From Saprospirales bacterium (GTDB lineage: Bacteria > Bacteroidota > Bacteroidia > Chitinophagales > Saprospiraceae), in the NCBI GenBank assembly GCA_002698985.1, contig PAAY01000041.1, positions 62,001-126,000 on the forward strand: a stretch of 64,000 nt of DNA, given 5' to 3'. The notes beneath the pieces are model-generated. The model worked only from the letters and a program-made list of their open reading frames with translations. It did not search any database and was not told where the DNA came from. The position numbers and the translations under genes are program-made. Shown in pieces: positions 51,117 through 59,129 of this stretch (position 1 is its first letter; each line of letters begins with the position of its first letter).

Positions 51117-51822
51117 ACTTTCGCAGAGTTTAAATTGTTAAACAATAGCCCTTCGTCGTCACTGGCCAAAATGAGCGGCGAGGGGCTTTTCCATATCTGT
51201 AAGCGTACGCAGGTACAGTCAATTACTGCCAATCCAATAATTCCCCTTGAATTCAGTGTTCAATAGTGAAACTTCTCCGGAAGGCACCCTTCTTTTTTCT
51301 ACTACTCCTCCAATCTTTTAATCTGATAAGGTATTGCCTTCTCTTCTCCTCGTAGTTCTGAGCACTGGTTGTTAGGCGTCTTTGAAAAACTTGAAGGCGA
51401 ATTTAAGATTCAAATACCATTCTTGCAAGTCACCCCCCCCGTATATTTTTTTTTATTAATTCGTCATGTTTCCTTCACTCACATAGGAAGCAACCTTTGG
51501 CAAACGATTCTCATTGAATTAACGAGCCTGCAGAAGGAGCCCACAACGCTGGCAGGGTTCGGAACCCTTGCCAGCTTTCTGGTTCTCACACGGAGCCACA
51601 GAGCCCACAGGGCTTCTTTTCTCTGTGTTCACTGTGTCTCTGTGTGAGGCAAAAACCGTGGGATAATTCAGGCCGCAACTGAAATTTTCAATCTGATGTC
51701 GGAAGCAATTAAGTGAGAATTCGACAAGGTAGGGGTCGTCACCCTCTTAATCCTCTCTCTTGTCACCCTCCGAAGGAGGGTTGCAAGCTCGCCTCCTCTC
51801 AAAGTCTCACAGTCTCAAAGTC
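51117..51822. other. 706-bp region between the T9SS gene and oppC
   Basis: AT-rich, with a poly-C run near 51432, an imperfect GGCAGGGTTC/GGAACCC hairpin at 51550, a CACAGAG/CACACGGAG module (51590-51650), and then direct repeat copy B (from 51679). No gene or consensus promoter recognised. Confidence 0.6.
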
Positions 51823-51935
51823 TCAAACACTCTCCGACAGTGCCTCTCCCAACAAATTAAAGATGGTAACGGTGATGAAGATGGCCAGGCCGGGAAACAG
51901 GGCCAGCCACCAGGCAGAAGGTGCCTGCCGTGCAG
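51679..51935. repeat. Direct repeat copy B (3' end and downstream flank of oppC)
   Basis: The original copy of the repeat at 47958-48246. It includes oppC codons for RQAPSAWWLALFPGL through the stop and about 145 bases beyond. Copies A and B run in the same direction. Confidence 0.85.
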
Positions 51936-53052
51936 CGGAGAGCATGGAGCCCCAGGTTACGCTGTCGCCGCCGACGCCGATGCCGAGGAAGCTGAGCACC
52001 GACTCCAACAGGATGGCACCGGCAATGCCGAATGCCGTGGTGATGATGACCGGACCGAGGGCATTGGGAAGGGCGTGTTTGAAGAGTATTCTACCTTCGG
52101 AAAAACCCATGGCACGGGCAGCTTCGATGTAGTTCAGCTTTTTCACCTTCATCAACTCGGCACGGAGGAAGCGGGCGATGCCCGTCCAGCGCACCAGGCC
52201 GATGACCAGCATGACGTAAAAGATGGAACTGCTCTCCAGCACGGCCACCACCGCCAACAACAGCAGCAGGGTGGGAATGGAATTGAACACCTCTATGGTG
52301 CGCATGACCAGCATGTCCAGCGGCAGTCTTACCGGCTGGGTGGCCCATTTTCCGGGAATCATTTTGCCGAAGGAAAAGAAAAGGAAAAGCACGGCCAGAA
52401 AAACCAACAGCCGCAGGCCGATGCCCCAACCGGCCGGTGGAGCCATGAAGGCGTAAAAGCCGGCCAGCACCAATCCCGGGACCAGTGCCAATGCCTGCCC
52501 CCGCCGGATGCGCACTTTGTCATCGCCGAAATAGCCGGCCAGGGCCCCCATCAGGATGCCGATGAGTACGGCCACGCCCATGGCAATCAGGCCCACCAGC
52601 AACGCCACCCGGGTGCCAGCGATGAGTCCCGCCAGCACATCCCTGCCGAGGCGGTCGGTGCCCAGCCAGTGGCGCCATCGCCAGCTGCTGACCCGCTGTT
52701 TTCCGAAGGGGCTGCGAAAATTGCTGTTGCGAAGATCGAGGCCGGAGGCGGTGTAAGGCACCGGCGGGAACAGTACCGCCTCGTAAGGCTGCTCCTTCCA
52801 GTCGGTCTGCAGGAAACGGGCATCCCAGCCCGAGAGTCCCAGGTCAACCGAATATTGTTTCAAAACGGGGAAGTAATGCTGCCCCTCCACCTTGCACCAA
52901 ATGGGTTTGTCGTTGGCAATGAAATCGCCGAAAACAGCCAGGAACACCAGCACATACAGCACCCGCAGGCTCCACCGTGCCGTGCGGCGGCGCTTCATCC
53001 TGGCAAACCACCCTTGCCGGGAATCTTGAATGCTATTTGGTGCTTTTGTCAT
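51823..53052 (-). CDS. oppC: Peptide ABC transporter permease (OppC-like)
   Basis: 409 residues. Inner-membrane permease of a peptide/nickel-type importer. N-terminal TM (~28-45, SLRVLYVLVFLAVFGDFIA) then a large extracytoplasmic insertion (~50-115, including HYFPVLKQYSVDLGLSG), GTDRLGRDVLAGLIAGTRVALLVGLIA (~130), further TM helices, and the EAA motif YIEAARAMGFSEGRILFKHALPNALGP (~315) that contacts the ATPase. The ending RQAPSAWWLALFPGLAIF...GEALSESV is typical. Its stop TGA falls in a module-A repeat. It comes 275 bp after oppB on the same strand; no ATPase gene follows. Confidence 0.9.
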   Translation of the reverse strand: MTKAPNSIQDSRQGWFARMKRRRTARWSLRVLYVLVFLAVFGDFIANDKPIWCKVEGQHYFPVLKQYSVDLGLSGWDARFLQTDWKEQPYEAVLFPPVPYTASGLDLRNSNFRSPFGKQRVSSWRWRHWLGTDRLGRDVLAGLIAGTRVALLVGLIAMGVAVLIGILMGALAGYFGDDKVRIRRGQALALVPGLVLAGFYAFMAPPAGWGIGLRLLVFLAVLFLFFSFGKMIPGKWATQPVRLPLDMLVMRTIEVFNSIPTLLLLLAVVAVLESSSIFYVMLVIGLVRWTGIARFLRAELMKVKKLNYIEAARAMGFSEGRILFKHALPNALGPVIITTAFGIAGAILLESVLSFLGIGVGGDSVTWGSMLSAARQAPSAWWLALFPGLAIFITVTIFNLLGEALSESV

Positions 53053-53327
53053 TTTTTTTTCGTGACGCGTGTTGCGTGACGCGTAACTCGTGACTCGTGA
53101 CTCGTAACTCGTAGTTCCCCTACTCTCTACTCCCTACTCTCTACTCCCTTCTCCCTACTCTTTTTAACCACAGAGTTATCAGAGTTGAAAACAGCGTTGT
53201 GCAGAGTATTCCCGCCAACCTACAACCTACAACTTACAACCTCATACCCCCCATAATCCCAATAATCCTCATAATCCTCCATAATCCTCTATAATCCCTG
53301 CCTGGCGGCAGACAGGCTCCATAATCC
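53053..53327. repeat. Module-repeat spacer between oppB and oppC
   Basis: Contains a CGTGACTCGTAACTCGTG module (53053-53112), module B (53117-53161), an inverted-repeat composite (53166-53250) and module D (53250-53330). A GCCTGCCTGGCGGCAGACAGGC hairpin is at about 53298-53320. The whole 275-bp gap in an operon is repeat material. Confidence 0.72.
53166..53250. repeat. Inverted copy 1 of a composite intergenic element
   Basis: Reads AACCACAGAGTTATCAGAGTT ... GCAGAGTATTCCCGCCAACC ... CTTACAACCTCATA; its reverse complement is found at 58812-58908 with small differences. Confidence 0.8.
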
Positions 53328-54755
53328 TCATAACCCCTTTCCAAGCTTCACCCTCGGATCTGCCAGTGCGTAGAGCAGATCAGCCACCAAGATGCCGATG
53401 ACGGTCAACACGGCGCCGAGCATGAGCACCACGAACACCACAGGCCAGTCCTGCTGTAGGATGGCCTGGAGGGTGAGCCAGCCCATGCCGGGAATGTTGA
53501 AGATGAACTCTATGGCCACGGAGCCGGCGATGGAGGCCGGAAACACCGAGGCAAACATGGTGATGATGGGGAAGAGTGCGTTGCGGAAGGCGTGCCGCCA
53601 CACCACGGTGCGCTCCGGCAGGCCCTTTGCCCGGGCGGTGCGTACAAAGTCTTGCTTCAGGGCCTCCACCATGCTGCCCCGCACCTGCCGGCTGATGAAA
53701 GCCAGCGCCGGGTAGGCGATGCACAACACCGGCAGGATGAGGTGCGGCAGGGCCACACCCAGTTGTTCCCAAAAACCGGCGCCGGTTTGCACGGCTCCCA
53801 GCCCCGGGCCGGCGAAAAGCTTCATGCCGTAGGTGGGTGTGGCGAAAAACACCAACAGCAGGGTGCCCACCCAAAACGCCGGCAGGGAGTACAGCATGAA
53901 CAGCACCAACGAGCTTGCCCGGTCGAAGGCCTTGCCTTTGCGGGTGGCCGACAGCACCCCGATGGGGATGGACAGCCCGAAGGCCAGTGCCAGCGCCAGG
54001 ATGTTGAGCACCAGCGTCCAACGGAGGGCGGGCAGCACTTTGCGGGCCACGGGCATGCGCTCGTACAGCGAGATGCCGAAATCACCGCTGAGAAAGCCGC
54101 TGAGCCAATGGTGGTATTGGTTGTCGAGGCCGTGCCAGTGGAAGGCCGGCACCCAGCGGGCGTCATGGTCGGCCTCAGCCTGCATGCGTGCGTGTGCATT
54201 GCGAAGCGACTGAAAATCTTCTGAAAGCCTGGCTTGCAACGATGGCCTTGCGGCCAGTTCTCCTTCCAGCTTGTCGAGCCGGCTTTTTACGGCGGGTTCG
54301 GTAGTGATGGTGTACAGCTCCCGCAAGGTGGGCTTGATGGAGGCAGCGGCTGCCGAAAGGCTGTCGGGCAGGGACAGCAGGGCCAGGTCCATGGCTCTGA
54401 CCTTATCGTAGTATTCCTGAATCAGGGGCCAGTTGCCGTATTGTTCTATTAGCTGTTCCAGCGCTTTTCTTCGGAAACCAATGGTCACCTTGTACAGGGT
54501 GTCAGGGTAGCTTTTTGGCCGCAGGCCGAAGTAAAATAGGGGCTTGTCCCTGCCGAGCAGGCTCGCTGTTTGCCGGCACACCCGCTCGGCGTTGTACAGG
54601 TCGGCGGGTGAGGAAAGGGTACCGAAGGGGTCGTTGGTCAGGTATTGCAGCACCGGATCGCCGGGGGCTGAGCGGCTGAGGAAAAAGGCCACCAGGCTGA
54701 CCACGAACAGCGTGGGCACGAACAGCAACAGCCTTTTCAGAAGGTACCTGGCCAT
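53328..54755 (-). CDS. oppB: Peptide ABC transporter permease (OppB-like)
   Basis: 475 residues. TM1 (ARYLLKRLLLFVPTLFVVSL, ~3-25) ends with AFFLSRSAPGDPVLQYL, the OppB/DppB hallmark. An unusual ~190-residue soluble insertion follows (residues ~45-220; DLYNAERVCRQTASLLGRDKPLFYF, then helices). FLSGDFGISLYERMPVARKVLPALRWTLVLNILALALAFGLSIPIGVLSATRKG resumes the normal permease (~225), and DFVRTARAKGLPERTVVWRHAFRNALFPIITMF (~375) is the EAA loop. Ends DLLYALADPRVKLGKGL. The final L-stop comes from module D. Ordered oppA-oppB-oppC. Confidence 0.9.
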   Translation of the reverse strand: MARYLLKRLLLFVPTLFVVSLVAFFLSRSAPGDPVLQYLTNDPFGTLSSPADLYNAERVCRQTASLLGRDKPLFYFGLRPKSYPDTLYKVTIGFRRKALEQLIEQYGNWPLIQEYYDKVRAMDLALLSLPDSLSAAAASIKPTLRELYTITTEPAVKSRLDKLEGELAARPSLQARLSEDFQSLRNAHARMQAEADHDARWVPAFHWHGLDNQYHHWLSGFLSGDFGISLYERMPVARKVLPALRWTLVLNILALALAFGLSIPIGVLSATRKGKAFDRASSLVLFMLYSLPAFWVGTLLLVFFATPTYGMKLFAGPGLGAVQTGAGFWEQLGVALPHLILPVLCIAYPALAFISRQVRGSMVEALKQDFVRTARAKGLPERTVVWRHAFRNALFPIITMFASVFPASIAGSVAIEFIFNIPGMGWLTLQAILQQDWPVVFVVLMLGAVLTVIGILVADLLYALADPRVKLGKGL

Positions 54756-54780
54756 GACCTTTGTTTTGGGTTTTGCCGGG

Positions 54781-56538
54781 TCAGCTTCCGGTGTTGAGTT
54801 TCAGGTGCCTGAGCGACACACCCGGACGCTGGCGGGTGATGACGGCATCGAAGCGCTTGTGCACTACGATTTTGTCTTGCGGAGCGAACAGGAAGATAAT
54901 GGGCTGTTCGTCGTAAATGATCTCCTGCAATTTGAGGTACAACGGCAGGCGGGCCTTGTCGGTCGGCGCAGTCCGGATGGCCTCGATGAGGGAGTCCGTT
55001 TCCGGGGTGCCAAAGCGGGCGTAGTTGGTGCCGCCGGGGTTGTCGCTGTCGGTATGGAAGAGCTGTTTGGGATCGTCGTTGACGGGGGAAGCTCCGGCGC
55101 CACGACCAGCCATTTCGTAATCGCGGTTGCGGAGGCGCTCGCCCATGACATTGCTCTCAACGGGCACCCTTTCTATTTCGATGCCCACTTTTTTGGCATT
55201 TTCCTGAACGAGGGCGCTGAGGTTTTCCTGGAAATTGGAGCCGGGGGTGTAAAGGAACTCCAGCTTGAGGTCCACCCGCTGGCCGTCTATTTCCTTGTCC
55301 ACAATGCCGTTGCCGTCGGTGTCGGTCCAGCCGGCTTCGGCCAGCAGGGCTTTGGCTTTTTCAAAATCCTGCTGGATGGGGGGCAGGTCTTTGTGGTAGT
55401 AGGGCTTGTCCGGCAGGAAGGGGCCCACCAGGGGCTCGCCAAAGCCGTCGTACAACACATCGATGACCTCTTGCATGTTGAGCAGGTGGGCCAGTGCCCG
55501 GCGCACCCGCTTATCGGCCAGCTTGGGGTTTTTGGTGTTCAAGGGAATGTAGTAAAACACGAAGCGGGGCGGGTTGAAAAAGTTGTACACCTCCTGCATG
55601 GCCGGGTCGTCACGAAGTTCCACGAAGAGGCGTGAATCCACTTCCAGCGAGACGTCGAGGTCCTGGTTCCGCAATGCCGTGGCGGCGGCGGTCTGGTCGG
55701 GCATGGGCAGGAAGATGATGGTGTCGGGGTAAGCCTGGAGCAGCACGAACTTATCGGCCAGGGCATCGCCCCACCAGTTGGGCTTTTTGGCCAGCACCAC
55801 CCGCTGTCCGTCCACCCATTCCACCAGCGAATAAGGGCCACTGCCGCTGACGGTCTCCCGGGCAAATTCAGGCGAGCCAAAGCGGTCGGCGTATTGCTGA
55901 AGGCGCTCGTCGTTGCTCACATCGGGGTTGCCGGAGGCGAGGTCGGAAAAGCTGAAATTGTCGAGCACTCCCTCGGGATCGTAGATGTGCTTCGGCAACA
56001 CCACCAGGGTACTGATGGCGGCTTCGGCCAGGAAGTATTTGCTGTTCGTCAGAACGCTGAAGCGCTTCGGGTTGGCAGGGTCCACTTCGATTCCCGTCAG
56101 GTAATCGAGGTAGGCCAGCCAGCGCTGGGTGGGCGCTTTGGGATTGAAAAGGGCCTTGAGCGTAAACTCAAAATCCTGGCCGGTGACGGGCTTCCCGTCG
56201 TCCCAAACGGCTTCGTCCAGGATTTCGAAGGTGAAGCGCTGCCCACCGGCATTTTCTCCTTCGGTAATTTCCTCGATGGTGGCCGGGCTCTTCACCAGCT
56301 GCGGCGCCATTTTCAGGCTCTCCGGCTCAAAATCCATCAGCGCCTGGAAGATCAGCGAGTGAACGGTATTCTCGTACCCCGTGCGGTAGAGGTAGGGGTT
56401 GAGGGTTTTGATGTCGGCCGGCAGCCGCACCCGCACGGTGTTGTCGTTGTGCTTGTAGGCCGGCGCCTGGTCCTTCTGGCAGGACGTCATTGCGACGAAA
56501 AGAAAAAAGAAAAAGAAGGAGAAGTGCTTCATACGCAT
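54781..56538 (-). CDS. oppA: Peptide ABC transporter substrate-binding lipoprotein (SBP family 5)
   Basis: 585 residues. Lipobox TSCQ in HFSFFFFFLFVAMTSCQKD. SBP_bac_5 pattern: DIKTLNPYLYRTGYENTVHSLIFQALMDFEP (residue ~40), RFTFEILDEAVWDDGKPVTGQDFEFTLKALFNP (~115, signature), GSGPYSLVEWVDGQRVVLAKKPNWWGDA (~235), DKRVRRALAHLLNMQEVIDVLYDGFGEPLVGPFLP (~340), and EFLYTPGSNFQENLSALVQENAKKVGIEIE. Binds oligopeptides or nickel-chelates in the periplasm. An outer-membrane-anchored SBP is normal in Bacteroidota. ATG 56538, or 56532 as an alternative. It is the first gene of the opp unit. Confidence 0.9.
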   Translation of the reverse strand: MRMKHFSFFFFFLFVAMTSCQKDQAPAYKHNDNTVRVRLPADIKTLNPYLYRTGYENTVHSLIFQALMDFEPESLKMAPQLVKSPATIEEITEGENAGGQRFTFEILDEAVWDDGKPVTGQDFEFTLKALFNPKAPTQRWLAYLDYLTGIEVDPANPKRFSVLTNSKYFLAEAAISTLVVLPKHIYDPEGVLDNFSFSDLASGNPDVSNDERLQQYADRFGSPEFARETVSGSGPYSLVEWVDGQRVVLAKKPNWWGDALADKFVLLQAYPDTIIFLPMPDQTAAATALRNQDLDVSLEVDSRLFVELRDDPAMQEVYNFFNPPRFVFYYIPLNTKNPKLADKRVRRALAHLLNMQEVIDVLYDGFGEPLVGPFLPDKPYYHKDLPPIQQDFEKAKALLAEAGWTDTDGNGIVDKEIDGQRVDLKLEFLYTPGSNFQENLSALVQENAKKVGIEIERVPVESNVMGERLRNRDYEMAGRGAGASPVNDDPKQLFHTDSDNPGGTNYARFGTPETDSLIEAIRTAPTDKARLPLYLKLQEIIYDEQPIIFLFAPQDKIVVHKRFDAVITRQRPGVSLRHLKLNTGS

Positions 56539-56550
56539 TGGGCAAATCGT

Positions 56551-56616
56551 TTTGAGGGTTCAGAGGGTGTTTAGAGAGGTTGAGAGGGGTTTAGAGAGGT
56601 TGAGAGGGGTTTAAAG
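56551..56616. repeat. Low-complexity module C upstream of oppA
   Basis: GAGGGTTTAGAGAGGTTGAGAG-type units, four to five imperfect copies; it lies where the oppA promoter would be expected. Confidence 0.68.
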
Positions 56617-56837
56617 GCGCGTCATTGCAATCCTCTCATGACCATTCTCAAGCTCTCGCAACCAATTTCCGTTTCCGGCGAAAAAATGAAAAAGATGGTG
56701 CCGCTGAAAGCAAAGCCCGAAAATAATTGTTCTGACCTTGCGGAAAGAATAAAAGGCAGACATATTCGGGATTTGCAAGATGTCTATTGCAATGCTTCGC
56801 TTCGCAATCGGCTGCCAAACATTTTCACAACGAGATC

Positions 56838-57767
56838 ATGAACGAAGAAAAACAACAAACAGTACTCATTGCCGGCGGAACGGGCCTTTTGGGCCGCCAC
56901 CTGTCGGAAATGCTCAAGGACGAGGGCTTCAGGGTCATCCACCTGAGCAGGCACCAGAATTTACAGGCACGCTTTCCGGCCTACCGCTGGGACCTCGACG
57001 CCGGCCACATCGACGAGGAGGCACTCGAACAAGCCGACCACATCATCAACCTGGCAGGTGCCGGTGTGGCCGACAAACGCTGGACCCCGGCCCGCAAAAG
57101 GCTCATCATCGACAGCCGCATCGAGAGCACAAGGCTGCTGAAACGATACATCGAAAAACACGGCCCCGGCAAATTCAAAAGCTTCACGGCTGCTTCCGCC
57201 ATCGGTTTTTACGGAAACAGGGGCGAGGAGTTGCTCACCGAAGAATCAGCTCCGGGCATGGGCTTTCTGCCGGAGGTCTGTACCGCCTGGGAATCTGCAT
57301 CCGGAGAAATCGAAAAGCTGGGGCTGCGCACCTCCATCGTACGCATCGGCATCGTGTTGTCCATGAAAGGCGGGGCACTGCCGCAAATGCTGATGCCCTT
57401 CCGCTTCCTTGTGGGCACCTGGTTCGGCTCCGGCCGCCAGTGGTACTCCTGGATTCACATCGACGACATCAGCCGCATTTTTTGCGAAGCGATAAAAAAT
57501 GAGAAGCTGTCAGGCATTTACAACGGTGTTGCCCCCCACCCCGTCCGCAACCGGGACTTCGTGGCAACCATCCGCCGTGCGCTGGAACGGCCGGCACTGC
57601 TGCTGCCTGTGCCCGCCTGGCTGCTCCGGCTGGCCCTCGGAGAAATGGCCGACGCCGTACTGGACAGCACCCGGGTCTCCGCAGAAAAACTGACCAAATC
57701 GGGTTTTGAATTTGAGCATCCGCTGCTGCTACCGGCCCTCCAGGATTTGTGGACGAGGCGCGTTTAA
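56838..57767 (+). CDS. TIGR01777-family (SDR39U1-like) oxidoreductase
   Basis: 309 residues from ATG 56838 (MNEEKQQTVLIAGGTGLLG). An extended SDR: Rossmann motif IAGGTGLLGRHLSEML (residue ~10), HIINLAGAGVADKRWTPARKRLIIDSRIESTRLL (the family signature, ~75), SFTAASAIGFYGNRGEELLTEES (~130), EWE-like AWESASGEIEKLGLRTSIVRIGIVLS, WYSWIHIDDISRIFCEAI and the C-terminal DUF1731 helix. Substrate unknown; related proteins act on nucleotide or lipid ketones. A VWA gene follows after 30 bp on the same strand. Confidence 0.9.
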   Translation: MNEEKQQTVLIAGGTGLLGRHLSEMLKDEGFRVIHLSRHQNLQARFPAYRWDLDAGHIDEEALEQADHIINLAGAGVADKRWTPARKRLIIDSRIESTRLLKRYIEKHGPGKFKSFTAASAIGFYGNRGEELLTEESAPGMGFLPEVCTAWESASGEIEKLGLRTSIVRIGIVLSMKGGALPQMLMPFRFLVGTWFGSGRQWYSWIHIDDISRIFCEAIKNEKLSGIYNGVAPHPVRNRDFVATIRRALERPALLLPVPAWLLRLALGEMADAVLDSTRVSAEKLTKSGFEFEHPLLLPALQDLWTRRV

Positions 57768-57777
57768 GCTACTTTCG
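57746..57777 (+). promoter_or_regulatory. Candidate internal promoter for the VWA gene
   Basis: TTTG (57746-57749), 20-base spacer, TACTTTCG (57770-57777; one base off TAnnTTTG). It overlaps the 3' end of the TIGR01777 gene. Confidence 0.35.
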
Positions 57778-57797
57778 CCCCGCAAAAAACTACCGCC

Positions 57798-58817
57798 GTG
57801 TTTCGATTCGAACATCCGGAACATCTTTACGCCCTGGCCCTGCTGCCCGTCCTGGCAGCCCTCTTCTGGCTTTTCCTTCGCTGGCGCAACAGGGCCCTGA
57901 ACCGCCTTGCCGACGGACAGCTGCTTCCGCAGATAACCGAGGGGCTTTCCCGCCACCGGCGCAGCCTCAATTTCTGGCTGTTTTTCGTCGCAATGCTGTT
58001 TCTGGTCATCGCCTGGGCCAATCCTCAATGGGGCACCAAGCGCAAGACCGTGACCCAAAAAGGGCTGGACCTCTTCATCGCCCTCGACATCAGCAACAGC
58101 ATGCTCTGCGAAGACATTGCCCCCAGCCGCCTGGAGCGCTCAAAACACTTTGCCAGCAACCTGGTAGACAAACTCGCTGGCAACCGCATCGGCCTCATCC
58201 TCTTTGCCGGCGATGCCTTCCTGGCCAGCCCCCTCACCACCGACTACGGCGCCCTCCAGAACGAACTGACCACCGCCAGCCCTGAACTGGCCAGCGTGCA
58301 AGGCACCGACCTGGCCCAGGCCCTGAAGCTGGCCCGCCTCAGCTTCATCCCCGATGCCGAAACCAACAAGGCCATCATCCTCATTACTGACGGCGAAGAC
58401 CACGAAGGCCAGGCCGCCGAACAGCTGCGCCTGGCCGCAGAGGAAGGCATGATCGCCTTTACCATCGGTGTGGGCACCAAAGAGGGCGGCCTCATACCCT
58501 ACAACTTCAACGGCCGCCGCGACTACCTCCGCGACCCCTCCAACGGCCAACCCGTGCGCACCCGCCTGAAAGAGAACCTGCTCCGCCAAATGGCCAAAGA
58601 CGGCAAAGGCGAATACTTCCACATCCGGGAAGGCGATGCCATCCTGGATGCCCTCAAAGACAAACTGGACCAACTGGAAAAAAGGGAAATGGAAATCCGG
58701 GCCTTCAGCGAATACGCCAGCTACTACCAGTACTTCCTGGCCATCGGCCTGCTCCTGCTGATGGTGGAAGTGGCGCTGCCGGTTGGGAGGGTTGTGGAGG
58801 ATTATGAGGGATTATGA
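57798..58817 (+). CDS. BatA/BatB-type VWA-domain membrane protein
   Basis: 339 residues, GTG start at 57798 (FRFEHPEHLYALALLPVLAAL). TM1 at ~10-27, TM2 at ~52-75 (RRSLNFWLFFVAMLFLVIAWANPQWG), a VWA domain from ~88 (GLDLFIALDISNSMLCEDIAPSRLERSK, the MIDAS DxSxS motif; LITDGEDHEGQ, the second metal motif at ~195) and a last TM at ~315 (YYQYFLAIGLLLLMVEVAL). The layout is that of aerotolerance-operon BatB, with the Asp-Ser motif complete. No moxR or DUF58 gene is adjacent. Its last codons (VVEDYEGL then TGA) are made by module D. Confidence 0.9.
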   Translation: MFRFEHPEHLYALALLPVLAALFWLFLRWRNRALNRLADGQLLPQITEGLSRHRRSLNFWLFFVAMLFLVIAWANPQWGTKRKTVTQKGLDLFIALDISNSMLCEDIAPSRLERSKHFASNLVDKLAGNRIGLILFAGDAFLASPLTTDYGALQNELTTASPELASVQGTDLAQALKLARLSFIPDAETNKAIILITDGEDHEGQAAEQLRLAAEEGMIAFTIGVGTKEGGLIPYNFNGRRDYLRDPSNGQPVRTRLKENLLRQMAKDGKGEYFHIREGDAILDALKDKLDQLEKREMEIRAFSEYASYYQYFLAIGLLLLMVEVALPVGRVVEDYEGL

Positions 58818-58820
58818 GGT
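58793..58820. repeat. Module D (GGAGGATTATGAGG units) spanning the VWA stop
   Basis: GAGGATTATGAGGGATTATGAGG; it encodes the tail VEDYEGL and provides the TGA. The opposite-strand version closes oppB at 53328. Confidence 0.75.
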
Positions 58821-58908
58821 TGTAAGTTGTAGGTTGTAAGTTGTAGGTTGTAGGTTGGCGGGAATACTCTGCACAACTCTATTTTTAACTCTGATAACTC
58901 TGTGGTTG
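58812..58908. repeat. Inverted copy 2 of the composite intergenic element
   Basis: Reverse complement of 53166-53250 with an extra TAAGTTGTAGGTTG unit and a few substitutions. It lies after the VWA gene. Confidence 0.8.
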
Positions 58909-59100
58909 GAAAAGTGTAGAGTGTAGGGTGTAGAGTTTGGGGGGCGCTAGCTCTGTGCACCTCCGTGTCAAAACTCTGTGAAACTCTGTGAAATAACTCT
59001 GTTCAACTCTGTGGTAAAAGAAGCCTGTCTGCCGCAAGGCAGGGATTATGGATGATTATAGAAGATTATACGGTTTAGCAGAACCAGCTACCAGCTACGA
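58909..59100. repeat. Further module-type DNA after the VWA gene
   Basis: Module B-like GTAGAGTGTAGGG (58914-58940), ACTCTGTGAAACTCTGTG units (58945-59015), a CTGTCTGCCGCAAGGCAGGG hairpin (~59024), and CGAGCCACGAGCCACGAG units (59090). With 58812-58908 it forms a ~310-bp gene-free stretch that holds nothing but repeats. Confidence 0.7.
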
Positions 59101-59129
59101 GCCACGAGCCACGAGCTAAATTACACCCC

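Noticed and set aside
51550-51575. GGCAGGGTTCGGAACCC as a tRNA T-arm
   Set aside because: A small hairpin only; no acceptor, D or anticodon arm can be built around it, and a similar piece at ~47900 is in repeat DNA.
48254-51660. The island as a transposon or integron
   Set aside because: No transposase or integrase, no terminal inverted repeats or short target duplication; only long direct repeats of host sequence are seen.
51760-53079. 439-codon plus-strand frame opposite oppC
   Set aside because: Low-complexity Gln/His-rich translation; the permease on the minus strand explains the region.
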